From a virus, in the IMG/VR virus record IMGVR_UViG_3300008113_000071, positions 1 to 64,000 of that record: a stretch of 64,000 bases of DNA; one strand, 5' to 3'. Numbering within the stretch: position 1 is the stretch's first letter; each line of letters begins with the position of its first letter. Shown here in pieces: positions 51,801 through 61,304 of this stretch. The notes beneath the pieces were generated by a model that worked only from the letters and a program-made list of their open reading frames with translations, searched no databases and was not told where the DNA came from. Made by a program: the position numbers and the translations under genes.

Positions 51801-54800
51801 ATCGTAAGAGAATTACTAAAACTTTAAAGAAATCTATTAATGAACTATCTTCTTTACGTAACAATATTGAGAAAGAGAACAATGCACTATTAGGTGAGAA
51901 GAATGAATTGGAAGTTAACATTCCATTATTCAAAAACTTTATTGATGAGTTAGCTTCTCTTCCTGAAGATAGTAAAGAGTTTGTTGCTCAGTTAAAAGAT
52001 GATGTTTCTACTTTTGAAGATTTAATTGACATTACTAACGATGCTATTAAATCTAATAACACTTTATTACAGGACATAGACAAAACATTATCTGATGCTC
52101 TATCTGTCTTTACTGATTACATCAAACGTTTAAGAGAAGAGAATCCTGGTATTCCTTTGTTCATGGATGAATTGGTTGCTAAGCTTGAGAAGTATCAAGG
52201 TGAAGAAGGAGCAAAACAATTTATTGCTGAACGATTAGGGTTTACTGATTTAGTTGCAGATCTAGAATCTGATATAAATGATTTCTCAGCAGAACTTAAA
52301 CTTCCTGAGCTAACAGCTAAAGCAGATAAACTATCTAATGATATCAAGGAACTAAGAAAAGGTCTTGATGATTTAGTTACTCAACAGATTGCTAGAAGAA
52401 ACATTCTAGATGCATTTGAAGAGTTTGTAGAAAAACAAAAACAAATTAAGCTTGAAGAAAATAAAATACAAGCTGATAAACAATTACTAGCACAGTTCTT
52501 AGGAACTATGGATAACAGTGTTCAGAATAATCCTGAACCAACTAAAGGTTATGAAGCTGCTAGCAAGAAACCTTGGCAATCTGTTGTAGGTGGAACTGTT
52601 GCTCCTGGATATAAAGATGCTGAAAAGTCTTTCAATAAAAGAGCTAATAACTTTGGATTTAAGTTTAATAGTTTAGAGAACAAAGATTCTATTCGTGGTG
52701 TAGTTGTAACTAATGCTACACAGGATCAAATCATTCCTGGATTAACAGAACACTTAATTGGTGAGTCTGGTTTAGATCCTAAGACTGTTATTGCTTTAGT
52801 AATGGTTCAGGAGAACAAAGATGGTTCTTATACATTAGTAGATGAGAATGGTGTAGCTATTCCTGAAGGAGCTGACTTACTTAACACTGCTATCTTCCAA
52901 GTGTTTCCAACTGAAAAGTTAGAAGCTACTTATGATGGTAAGAAAGAAAGTATGTTCAGAGAAACAACTCCTGAATATGTAGAAGCTTCTTTAAGAGAAC
53001 AATATACTGGTTGGAGAGAGAATGAATTAAAACAAACTCAATTAGGTCAGCCACAAGGTATCACTGCTTCTTTTGGTATTCCTCAATATGTAACTAGATT
53101 AAATGAAAAAGGAATAGAAGAAAGAAACTATGATGCTAGAGTTTCTGCAGAAGAAGCTGGTTTAGTTGATTCTGAAATGTTAACAGAAGAACCAGTAATC
53201 GCTGTAGCTACAAATAATACCTCTATAACAAATGGTTCTGTTACATTCACTACACCTCTTGGACGTGTGTTCTTACAGATTCCTGGAGGCTTAGCTAAGT
53301 TATTTAATAGAAAGTTTAATAGCAAAGAAGCTAATACTATCTATGATGTAATTCTTCAGTTGACTAAGAATGCTGTTACAGATGGTGATATTAAAACTGA
53401 AAAATCTCAACGATTAATCAATTGGTTAAAGTCTACAGTTTATTGGGGTATTGCTAAAAATCAAGCTGGTGAAAGAATACCTGCTGGATATAATAACGTA
53501 TGGTTTGAAGAAGTTAATGATGAAGATGGTAAACCTGTAACTAAGTTATATATTTCAGGTAAGGGTGAAGGATTTGAATTTACTCCAACATCATTGGAAG
53601 AAAACAAAGGTGAGATTGTTACATTGTTACAAAACATGTATAACAATACTAATGCTACAATGGTTAATCAAAATGCATGGAACAATCCATACTTTGAAAT
53701 AACTGGTATTGATAGCAATGGTGAACCTATAACTAAGAAGTGGGACAACTACCAAACATACTTATTATCTTCTGAAGGAAGAACTAATGAAGAGATTCCA
53801 TTAGCTACACAATTCAAACCAATCACTGATACAGCTCCTGTAAATAGAGTGGGTATTTATTTTACATTAGATACAACAGTTGATGATTATGTAGTTCCTC
53901 AGAGTGCTCCTGTTGTAACACCAATGGAAGAAGCTCCTAAAGCTCCTGAACTTCCTACAGAATTTTTTCTTGCTCCTAAAACTCAACCTGAAGCTAAATC
54001 AGTAGAAGCTCCTAAACAAGAAGGATTTGTATTAGATGGTGTTAAAGAAAATACTGTTCAACTAGGAACATTTGGTGCTGTTACATTTACATTAGATGGT
54101 AAATTGTACAATGAAACTAATGGTGATAAAGGATTTAATCCTACCATTCCTGCATCTGTAACAGAGGCTGTAATGAAAGCTAAAGATGTTACTGAAGAAA
54201 AAGCACAACAAATTATTGCTGCATCTGTTATTGCTAAGGTGGCTCCACAATTAGAATCAATGAAGCTTCCTGTTGTTGAACCTATTGTAGAGTTTACAGA
54301 AGAAGAGAATGATGAGTGGAATAACTCTGCTCCTAATACACCAGATGATACAGCTTATCGTTTACAATTAGTAAAAGAAGCTAAACAGTTTGACACTGAA
54401 ATCTGGCCTAAGGTAGAAGAGTTCTTGAGAACTAAATTCCCAATGCTTCCTATATACAGAGTGAAGAATGTTATTCAGGCTACTAATGGTAGACAAGCTT
54501 TTGGTATGCTTCATAATGCTGCTATCTACTTACAAGAGAATGCTCAGGTAGGTACAGTTTATCATGAAGTGTTTGAAGCTGTATGGAAGATGTTTGCTAC
54601 TCCTGAAGAAAAGACTGCTTTAATTAAAGAGTTTAGAAACAGAGAAGGAAGTTACACTGATAGATTTACAGGTGAGGAGATTAAATACTCTGAAGCTACA
54701 GAAGCTCAATTAAAAGAAGAGATTGCTGAAGAGTACAGAGACTTTGAATTATTTGGTAAAGCTCCAGATAGATCTAATGGTAAATCTTTAATCTCTAGAT

Positions 54801-57800
54801 TATTCTCTGATATAGTTAACTTCTTCAAAACATTCTTCACTGGAAAGAATGCAGCTAATAACACAGAAGAGTTATTTAAAAAGATGAGCAGTGGATATTA
54901 TGCAGAAAACTATAATCCATACATTGCTCCATTATCTTTTGCTAACGTTGGTGTAATTGATATACAAGATGCTTTTGGTGGTCCTGATGCAGAATATAGA
55001 TTAGAAACCATTCCTGCTACACAGGTTAATGAGATCATGCAACAAATGACTTATAGCACTCTTACTGATTTAATTAAAACAGATAAGAGCTTATTCACTA
55101 TTGCTTCTGTCAACAAGAAAGAACTATATGAGAAACTTCAGAAGGAACTTCTTGAAATAGTTAGATGGAAAGGATCACAATATGAAAGTGCTGCAGCTAA
55201 AGGTGAATTAACTAATGAGGAAGCAGCTCGTGAGGTGGGTAACTTAAAAACTCTTTACAAGAATATCAAAGCTGATTGGAATGATATTATTGCTAAACAT
55301 CAAGAATACTTAAAGACTTATTCTATTGAGTTTGATGAGAACGATAATAGTATTCTTACTGATGAGAATAACTCAGGTAAATCTGATTACCAAGCTGCTA
55401 ACAAAATTGATTCATTCAGAAGAGCTAATAGCGCAATTAAAATCTTATTAGCAACTCTTCCTGTAACTGAAGTTACTAATGAAGGTGTTAAGATTAAACG
55501 CTCATCTATTGGTGGTGCTGTATTAATGCCTTCTGATCAAGTGTTTATTAACTTGATGAATCAATTACATGATTCAACTAATGTTGATGATATGTTTGAT
55601 AGATTAAGAACTATGGCTTTGGGTAATCCAAACTATGCTTCTCTATACAAACGCTTAACTAAACTTGCTCCATCTGAACAAGTTGATTTTAGTAAACTTG
55701 ATGATACTGGATTGCAATTAGTTTCTGCATTCTGGAAATCATTCAAGAGACAAAATGCTGATGTTATATCTGTGTTTGTTCTTCCTGAAGGAGATATTGT
55801 TATTAGTGATTCAACCTTATCATCTGCAGCTAAACAATCTAAACGTGATATGACTGCTAACTTGATTAATACAATCAAGGGTGATAACAAGTATGTTAAA
55901 TATGATCCAAAGACATTTAAGTATAATGCATTAGGAGCTATTAATAATGTACAGTTTACTGGTTCTCAATTAAATGGATACACTGACTTCTTAAAGAATC
56001 TAGGAATTGAATTTGATATTAAGGCTGTAAGAAAGCTTAATGATGATCAATTAAAAATGTTTAGAAAAGCTGTAGAAGGATTAAAAACAAGTATTTCTCA
56101 AATAGAAGATGTAGCAACTCTTTCTACAAAAACTTTAAACATTGATGGTCGTATGTTAGAGCTTGGTACTATTCAAGCTATAATTGAAAACCCTACATTT
56201 GAATCTACATATTTTAATATCAATGGTGAACGTACACAGAACTTCATTGGTACAAATGCATTAAGTGGTTTATACGATGTTCTTTCTAAGATAGATAACA
56301 TTAATGATCTAGCAGGTACAGAATATGCTTTCCTACTTACTGATGTATTTAGTAAAGGTAATTCTAGTGTGATGTTAAACAAGATGTTTAATATTGCTAA
56401 GTCTGGTGGACGCATTAAAGGTAGTGAAGAATTTATGAAACCTGTATACATTGATGGTACAATCAATGAACAAAAAGGTAAGAGTAAAGAATCTTCTAAA
56501 CTTAATTACAAAGAACGTCTCATCCAAGAGATCAATCTTAACTTATCAGGATTCTATCTTAATCTTGTTCCTGGAGATGCATCTATGGAATGGGCTATTA
56601 AAATGCACAAAGAGGAATCTCCTTTTGTAACTGAAGAATCTTATTTAACAAAAGACTATCTTAACATATTCAAGAACTACTTCATCTCTGAGGTGGAACT
56701 TGCTAGAGATGGTCGTAAGACAGTTAAACCAGAAAACAGTAAAGACTTACGTTTCTTCAAAGCTATTCTTGGTGATGCTTTACACAAGCAAATCATGACC
56801 AAGGCTAATCTTAAACTTTCTCCTGAGGAAGTATATGAGAATAACAAGAAAGAAATTAATGCTGCTGTAGAAGAGTTTATTAAAAATGATGCCCAAGATA
56901 CTCGTGAACTACTTGCAGGTTATGGAGCTATTGGGTATGATGAAGATGGTTTGTATGTAGAGAACCTTGCATTTGGTGATAACATCACTGAGCAATCATT
57001 GAACACTAAATTACAATTGCTTTCTGTTAACTACATGATTGCAAACATTGAAATGCATAAGCTTGTTTATTCTGATCCATACCAGTATTCAGATGAGTTG
57101 AAGCGTATTAAGAACTTTAACTCTCCAAGACAACCTCTTGTGTATGGTTCTAAAAAGATTAACGCTGCATTTAATAAACAATATAACAAAGGATACTCTA
57201 AAGATGATATTGGTTACACTGATATGAATAGAGATGTATTCAGATCATCTGTAATCAGTGATGTATTTACAGTTGGTAGTCTTCCTGGATATGAAATTCC
57301 ATTTGAAGAAACTGATGGTGGTGGTTACATCTCATCAAAAGCTAATCGTATTTTTGGTATTCGTTCTGGTGAATGGACTGAGGATAATGAAAAACAATAC
57401 AGATATGATGTAGCTTGGGAGAAACGTGATAAAGGATTTGATTTATCTAAAGATGAACAACTTCTTTTAGCACAAGGTAATCCTAATGTAAGAAGTACTT
57501 ACACTCCAAGAAAACCTATTGTATCTGGAAGTAAAGCTGATGGTAAAAACTATAATGATATTGTTCTTGATAAGTTTGCATTAGTTCCTCTATCATATCG
57601 TCTTCTAAAAGAAATCAATGCTGATTCAAATGCAATTAAGTTGTATGAGAAAATGCAAAGAGACGATGTTGATTATGTAGTTTACAACACTGGTAGAAAA
57701 GTTGGAGCTGGTATAACTACTCCATTATATAATGAAGATGGTTCATTTAATAATAATCCTTTCGAAGAAATAAACAATATTCCATTTGCTATCATGGGTG

Positions 57801-60800
57801 TACAAACAGAGGTGCCTTCTAAAGATACTCCTCTTGTTACTCGTGGTTCTCAAATCACTAAGCTTGTTACACTTGACTTCTTAGAAGCTGGTATGCCTAC
57901 TGACTTTGAAGCTGATGGAGATTTTGATTCTCGTTTTGCTAAATGGATCACTCTTGATGAAAATAAAAAATTAGAGTCTTCTGAGATTTATAAATTAATC
58001 AAAGAGAACCAAGATTTATTAGTTGCTAAAACTGAAGCAGATTACCAAACTCTTATTAAGAAACTTGGCATTCAACAAACTGTTGTAAATGGTAAGAAAG
58101 CATTTGTATTAGGAGATGTAGATAAATTAATTGATACATTACGTGATGAGATATTAAAGAGAGAGGTAAATGAAAATATTACTGATGCTCTTAATGGATT
58201 TAAACAAGGTGATGTTGTATTAGAAGCTACTCCTGCATACCAACAAATCAGAAACATCTTATATTCGATTGCAGATAAAACTGTAGTTCGTCCTAAGATC
58301 TCTGGTGGTTTGAAAGTTCAAATTCCTTCTACACTATTAGAATCAACTCGTGTTAAAGGTAAAGAGTTTACTGATAAAAATGGTAATGTTAAATACTCTT
58401 ATGAGTCTAATAATTTAAAATTCTATACTAACAAAGAAGGAAAACGTATTTGTGAGATTATGGTTGGTAGATGGTTCAAGTCAGATAAGACTGATGCAGA
58501 ACTTCTTAAATACTTTAATGATACTCCTGAAGGACAAAAGGTTCTAGAAGGAATTGGATTTCGTATTCCTACACAAAAACAAAACTCTATTGATTCATTT
58601 GTTATTAAACAATTCCTTCCAGAAGAATTTGGTGACTCAGTAGTTATTCCTTCTGAACTTGTAAGAAAAGTGGGATCTGACTTTGACATAGATAAACTTT
58701 CTATCTACTTGAAAAATATTTATGTAGATGGTAAAGGTGATATTAAAGCTGTTCCATATTTTGGTATTGGTGAACAAGCAAAAGCTAAGTTTGCTGATAT
58801 GTTTGATAGAGGTGAGTTCTTAACTGAAGAACAAGTTAAACAACTAGACAGATATATTAATGAAGAGAGAGAAAGAGAATTTGATTTAAATTCTCCTGAA
58901 GCTAAATTGATTAGAGATATATTCCCAGAAGCATTTACTGATGAAGCATTTGCAAAAGAGTTTATAGCTGATCTTGCTAAGAAGGGAATGAAAGAAGGTA
59001 TTGTTGATAACATGTATGTTAAGTCATTAGAGAATCAATACATCCAATCTTTACAAAACCTAGTATCTCATGAGTCAAACTTTGATAACTTAATCAAACC
59101 AAACTCTGCAGACCAATTAAAAGATCTTGCAAAAGACATTAACAAAAAACTTGGAAGAGAAGAAATCGATTACTCTTCTGTAGGAAACATGTTACATAGA
59201 TCATTCATGTCTAGACTAAGACAAGATTTTGTTAGTGGTAAATACGCTATTGGTATTGCAGCTGTTTCTCAAACAAACCATGCTCAGAATCAACGTGCTG
59301 TTATGTACATTGATACTGATAGATTAAAAACTAAGAACATCAGTGAAGCAGATAAAAAATGGTTAGGTGATGGTCAAATTAAATTAAAAGAATACAATTC
59401 AATATTTGCTAAAGATAAAAAGAGACCTACACTTTCTATGATTAAGAATGCTGCAGGTGAATACATCTCTGATATCATTGGTCAATTCATTGATGGTTAT
59501 GTGGATATATCTAAAGGTCCTTGGATCATGGAACTTGGTGCTACACCTAATGTTGCATCTACATGGTTGTTCTTAACTAAAATTGGTGTTCCCATTAAGA
59601 CCACTGCGTATTTCATGAACCAACCAATTGTTCGTGACTACTTACGTACAGTGGAAAGTGCTGGTTACTCATGGTTATTCATTGACAACTTTGTTGATGA
59701 CATGATGGAAATCTACACTCCTCAAGAAGATATAACAGTTACAGAACTTCCTAATGAGGCTGGACTTGGTGAAATGATTGGTAAGAAAACTAGTCAGCTA
59801 AGTAATACTCAAAAGGCACAACAACAATTAATTCTAGAAGAGTTCTTGAAATATGCTAAGATGGCTGAGCATTTGTTCCAAGTGACGCAAGGTTCTAACT
59901 TTGACACTGCAACAATCAATGATCCATATTTGGTATTCAAGAAACAAATGCAATTGAAGAAAGCACAGAATACAATTATTTCTTCTGTTGATGACATTCT
60001 AGATAAATCATTCATTGGATCATTAAAAGATATTATCTATGATGTTAGAGATGCGTTCTCAACAATATTAATATCTGATAGAACATCTGATGATACAAGT
60101 AAGATTTCTGTAAGAGATGTTATGGAAGCTGTATTAGCACCATATACAGATCTTAGTGACAGAGACTTTGTTAAAGTGTCTCAGAAAGCTGTAGCTGACT
60201 TATTTGATTGGGCTGTACAAACAGATACAAAATTAAATAACTTTATAACTAATGCACTACTTGGAACTGACACTTATGAAAGTGCAGCTAAGAAGGTTAT
60301 TGAATACAGAGATAAAGTGCTAAAAGATGAAAGCCATCCTTTACATGATAACTTAATTATCAATTCAATTAAACTAGAACCTGGTTCTAAAAATGGAAAA
60401 CCTGATAACTTGTATATTGCAGGAAGAGATAATAAGGTGTATAATCAGAACCAGACTATAGCTGCATTTCGTGAGCTAAGAGAGCAGTTAAAAGCTGAAG
60501 GTAGTGATTTGTATGGTAGACTAGTTAGACTTGCTGTAATCCAATCTGGTACAACTACATCGCCTATATCTTTTACATCTATTCTTCCTTATGAAGATTT
60601 TAAAGCATATTATAATAAAACTTTGTCAGAGTTAGAAAATTTACCTAACTTAGATGAATTTTATAATCTTCATGTACTTGAGAGAAACAATTGGAATAAT
60701 ACAGACATAGTTCCATTCAAACCATATACATTAATTAAAAATAAAAAGGGAGAATTATTTAATCCAAATATGGCATTTGTTGCTAAGAGATTAGTAGGAG

Positions 60801-61300
60801 CAATGAATAGAAAAGAAATTCCTAAAGTGATTAATATTTCTACACTTTCAAGAGAAGGATCATCTGACTTTGTTGTTTACACTTGGGAGAATAGAATTTC
60901 TAAAGCTGATAAAGCCAAAGCTAAAAGAAAAGGTGATAGATCATATATCAATAAAGGATTATTCCAAAAGGTGTATTACATTAATGAAGATGGACTGAGA
61001 GTACCATTAGTGCAAGTTTCTGAATACAACAATAAGATTTATAAAAACTTTGTATACAAACATGTTAATGCTTGGGGTGATTCATTCAGAGCTAATGAGT
61101 TCTATAACTTTATCAGACCATCTGTATTAGATAATGATTTTATTAAAGTGGAAGAGAAGTTTAACGATGAGACTAGTGTGAAGATTTCTTCAGCTGAGGT
61201 GGCAGATGATGTAATTGCAAACATATATCTTGCAGGAACTAAAACTGAACCAAAGATTGAAACAGGAACAGAATTGAAAACTGATGATTTTAAATGCTAA
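48863..61300 (+). CDS. Giant virion RNA polymerase cargo protein, 4145 aa
   Basis: A 4145-residue protein of the class that crAss-like phages package and inject to transcribe early genes. The C-terminal third holds a single-chain RNA polymerase of the double-psi-barrel type: GFRIPTQKQNS (compare the beta-prime R.PT motif), then KVGSDFDIDKLSIY with catalytic D3273, D3275, D3277. The N-terminal part has Gly/Ala-rich possible membrane segments (about 110-150, 200-225); the middle has coiled coils (about 940-1200). Near 1895-1960 VYHEVFEAVW ... EEIAEEYRDF resembles a zincin metallopeptidase, but the second His ligand is Glu. One uninterrupted frame of 12.4 kb. Confidence 0.85.
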   Translation: MADNTPIPPLVDRTALEDAFGGYEPQGAPADLPNVAFRGLDKSSATAGTGEPVSILDALENSLTSMPSSVKLTGGGIPRSIAELTSSRYKAYVPGDYNNEDAYAQGQGWTEKMVNSVGKGLLLAGGTFLQGTVGLVNGVGRAAIDGRAASFYDNPENRALDDLYKWSEDFAPVFQTDAYKNLNWYSPSKLFSANFLWDGIVKNLGFAAGAYLSGGVYAAGLKALPLTARLFSVGKAAEALAATEQGLLGANKVADTFGKIKTLSDRFLTSYKLSSVGGRALVAGLSTTGEAGFEAAANLNAFRDKKIQEYVSTYGAEPDGEALAQINREAEAVGNTSFLLNVGLLTATNYIQFPKILGSSYKAERGMVNNLTKEIGELTTDEAGKYIAAPSRLGKVLGTLNKARPYIFSASEGFEEGSQYAIQIGTQDYYNKKSNNEPTTFLDSLSEGITQTLGTNEGMENVLIGGLSGAIMQARGKFSQGREITKNTAAAIEQFSKFKLSDFSKDTIDSVNRGTTIQEEREQQLKEGNVANSKDLEADYIINYLTPRIKYGRFDLVRAEIDDYRALALTDAGFAQLQAEGKALATDTKEQYLERLNGLEATANNVKSLYQSLNLRYGGMVNSKGEEIYSSDVMDKMVYAASKVADYDKRIPQLTSQLTDTSIDVMGIVDELVNDKKSDKFDAAIVELEQGKAITAEEDIQTLQDIGKLSLRRDLFLNEYSELKKSPEKFKEPEPLAETAKVPGAPVETVTIKTKDGDEDIEVGTEYFLGKVTEYSAEGSEVYRFPTLTIVGENEDGTVQIKTSTGEIRNVSKDVLADYKLGKVSDTLNNKKAKYFMDNINTMFEHYGIKDKDGKPEVGRLEYSLKKDKLVFVYKDDSGKIVRREVLNTMFKAAEGYRDAMVREIGKLTATQTESKKAFVEDTTTMSDKLRVRNQIVTDLYENSVKRVQEIEDKLTKNREKLNEIADSLDAASKTKDGKDRKRITKTLKKSINELSSLRNNIEKENNALLGEKNELEVNIPLFKNFIDELASLPEDSKEFVAQLKDDVSTFEDLIDITNDAIKSNNTLLQDIDKTLSDALSVFTDYIKRLREENPGIPLFMDELVAKLEKYQGEEGAKQFIAERLGFTDLVADLESDINDFSAELKLPELTAKADKLSNDIKELRKGLDDLVTQQIARRNILDAFEEFVEKQKQIKLEENKIQADKQLLAQFLGTMDNSVQNNPEPTKGYEAASKKPWQSVVGGTVAPGYKDAEKSFNKRANNFGFKFNSLENKDSIRGVVVTNATQDQIIPGLTEHLIGESGLDPKTVIALVMVQENKDGSYTLVDENGVAIPEGADLLNTAIFQVFPTEKLEATYDGKKESMFRETTPEYVEASLREQYTGWRENELKQTQLGQPQGITASFGIPQYVTRLNEKGIEERNYDARVSAEEAGLVDSEMLTEEPVIAVATNNTSITNGSVTFTTPLGRVFLQIPGGLAKLFNRKFNSKEANTIYDVILQLTKNAVTDGDIKTEKSQRLINWLKSTVYWGIAKNQAGERIPAGYNNVWFEEVNDEDGKPVTKLYISGKGEGFEFTPTSLEENKGEIVTLLQNMYNNTNATMVNQNAWNNPYFEITGIDSNGEPITKKWDNYQTYLLSSEGRTNEEIPLATQFKPITDTAPVNRVGIYFTLDTTVDDYVVPQSAPVVTPMEEAPKAPELPTEFFLAPKTQPEAKSVEAPKQEGFVLDGVKENTVQLGTFGAVTFTLDGKLYNETNGDKGFNPTIPASVTEAVMKAKDVTEEKAQQIIAASVIAKVAPQLESMKLPVVEPIVEFTEEENDEWNNSAPNTPDDTAYRLQLVKEAKQFDTEIWPKVEEFLRTKFPMLPIYRVKNVIQATNGRQAFGMLHNAAIYLQENAQVGTVYHEVFEAVWKMFATPEEKTALIKEFRNREGSYTDRFTGEEIKYSEATEAQLKEEIAEEYRDFELFGKAPDRSNGKSLISRLFSDIVNFFKTFFTGKNAANNTEELFKKMSSGYYAENYNPYIAPLSFANVGVIDIQDAFGGPDAEYRLETIPATQVNEIMQQMTYSTLTDLIKTDKSLFTIASVNKKELYEKLQKELLEIVRWKGSQYESAAAKGELTNEEAAREVGNLKTLYKNIKADWNDIIAKHQEYLKTYSIEFDENDNSILTDENNSGKSDYQAANKIDSFRRANSAIKILLATLPVTEVTNEGVKIKRSSIGGAVLMPSDQVFINLMNQLHDSTNVDDMFDRLRTMALGNPNYASLYKRLTKLAPSEQVDFSKLDDTGLQLVSAFWKSFKRQNADVISVFVLPEGDIVISDSTLSSAAKQSKRDMTANLINTIKGDNKYVKYDPKTFKYNALGAINNVQFTGSQLNGYTDFLKNLGIEFDIKAVRKLNDDQLKMFRKAVEGLKTSISQIEDVATLSTKTLNIDGRMLELGTIQAIIENPTFESTYFNINGERTQNFIGTNALSGLYDVLSKIDNINDLAGTEYAFLLTDVFSKGNSSVMLNKMFNIAKSGGRIKGSEEFMKPVYIDGTINEQKGKSKESSKLNYKERLIQEINLNLSGFYLNLVPGDASMEWAIKMHKEESPFVTEESYLTKDYLNIFKNYFISEVELARDGRKTVKPENSKDLRFFKAILGDALHKQIMTKANLKLSPEEVYENNKKEINAAVEEFIKNDAQDTRELLAGYGAIGYDEDGLYVENLAFGDNITEQSLNTKLQLLSVNYMIANIEMHKLVYSDPYQYSDELKRIKNFNSPRQPLVYGSKKINAAFNKQYNKGYSKDDIGYTDMNRDVFRSSVISDVFTVGSLPGYEIPFEETDGGGYISSKANRIFGIRSGEWTEDNEKQYRYDVAWEKRDKGFDLSKDEQLLLAQGNPNVRSTYTPRKPIVSGSKADGKNYNDIVLDKFALVPLSYRLLKEINADSNAIKLYEKMQRDDVDYVVYNTGRKVGAGITTPLYNEDGSFNNNPFEEINNIPFAIMGVQTEVPSKDTPLVTRGSQITKLVTLDFLEAGMPTDFEADGDFDSRFAKWITLDENKKLESSEIYKLIKENQDLLVAKTEADYQTLIKKLGIQQTVVNGKKAFVLGDVDKLIDTLRDEILKREVNENITDALNGFKQGDVVLEATPAYQQIRNILYSIADKTVVRPKISGGLKVQIPSTLLESTRVKGKEFTDKNGNVKYSYESNNLKFYTNKEGKRICEIMVGRWFKSDKTDAELLKYFNDTPEGQKVLEGIGFRIPTQKQNSIDSFVIKQFLPEEFGDSVVIPSELVRKVGSDFDIDKLSIYLKNIYVDGKGDIKAVPYFGIGEQAKAKFADMFDRGEFLTEEQVKQLDRYINEEREREFDLNSPEAKLIRDIFPEAFTDEAFAKEFIADLAKKGMKEGIVDNMYVKSLENQYIQSLQNLVSHESNFDNLIKPNSADQLKDLAKDINKKLGREEIDYSSVGNMLHRSFMSRLRQDFVSGKYAIGIAAVSQTNHAQNQRAVMYIDTDRLKTKNISEADKKWLGDGQIKLKEYNSIFAKDKKRPTLSMIKNAAGEYISDIIGQFIDGYVDISKGPWIMELGATPNVASTWLFLTKIGVPIKTTAYFMNQPIVRDYLRTVESAGYSWLFIDNFVDDMMEIYTPQEDITVTELPNEAGLGEMIGKKTSQLSNTQKAQQQLILEEFLKYAKMAEHLFQVTQGSNFDTATINDPYLVFKKQMQLKKAQNTIISSVDDILDKSFIGSLKDIIYDVRDAFSTILISDRTSDDTSKISVRDVMEAVLAPYTDLSDRDFVKVSQKAVADLFDWAVQTDTKLNNFITNALLGTDTYESAAKKVIEYRDKVLKDESHPLHDNLIINSIKLEPGSKNGKPDNLYIAGRDNKVYNQNQTIAAFRELREQLKAEGSDLYGRLVRLAVIQSGTTTSPISFTSILPYEDFKAYYNKTLSELENLPNLDEFYNLHVLERNNWNNTDIVPFKPYTLIKNKKGELFNPNMAFVAKRLVGAMNRKEIPKVINISTLSREGSSDFVVYTWENRISKADKAKAKRKGDRSYINKGLFQKVYYINEDGLRVPLVQVSEYNNKIYKNFVYKHVNAWGDSFRANEFYNFIRPSVLDNDFIKVEEKFNDETSVKISSAEVADDVIANIYLAGTKTEPKIETGTELKTDDFKC

Positions 61301-61304
61301 ATAA

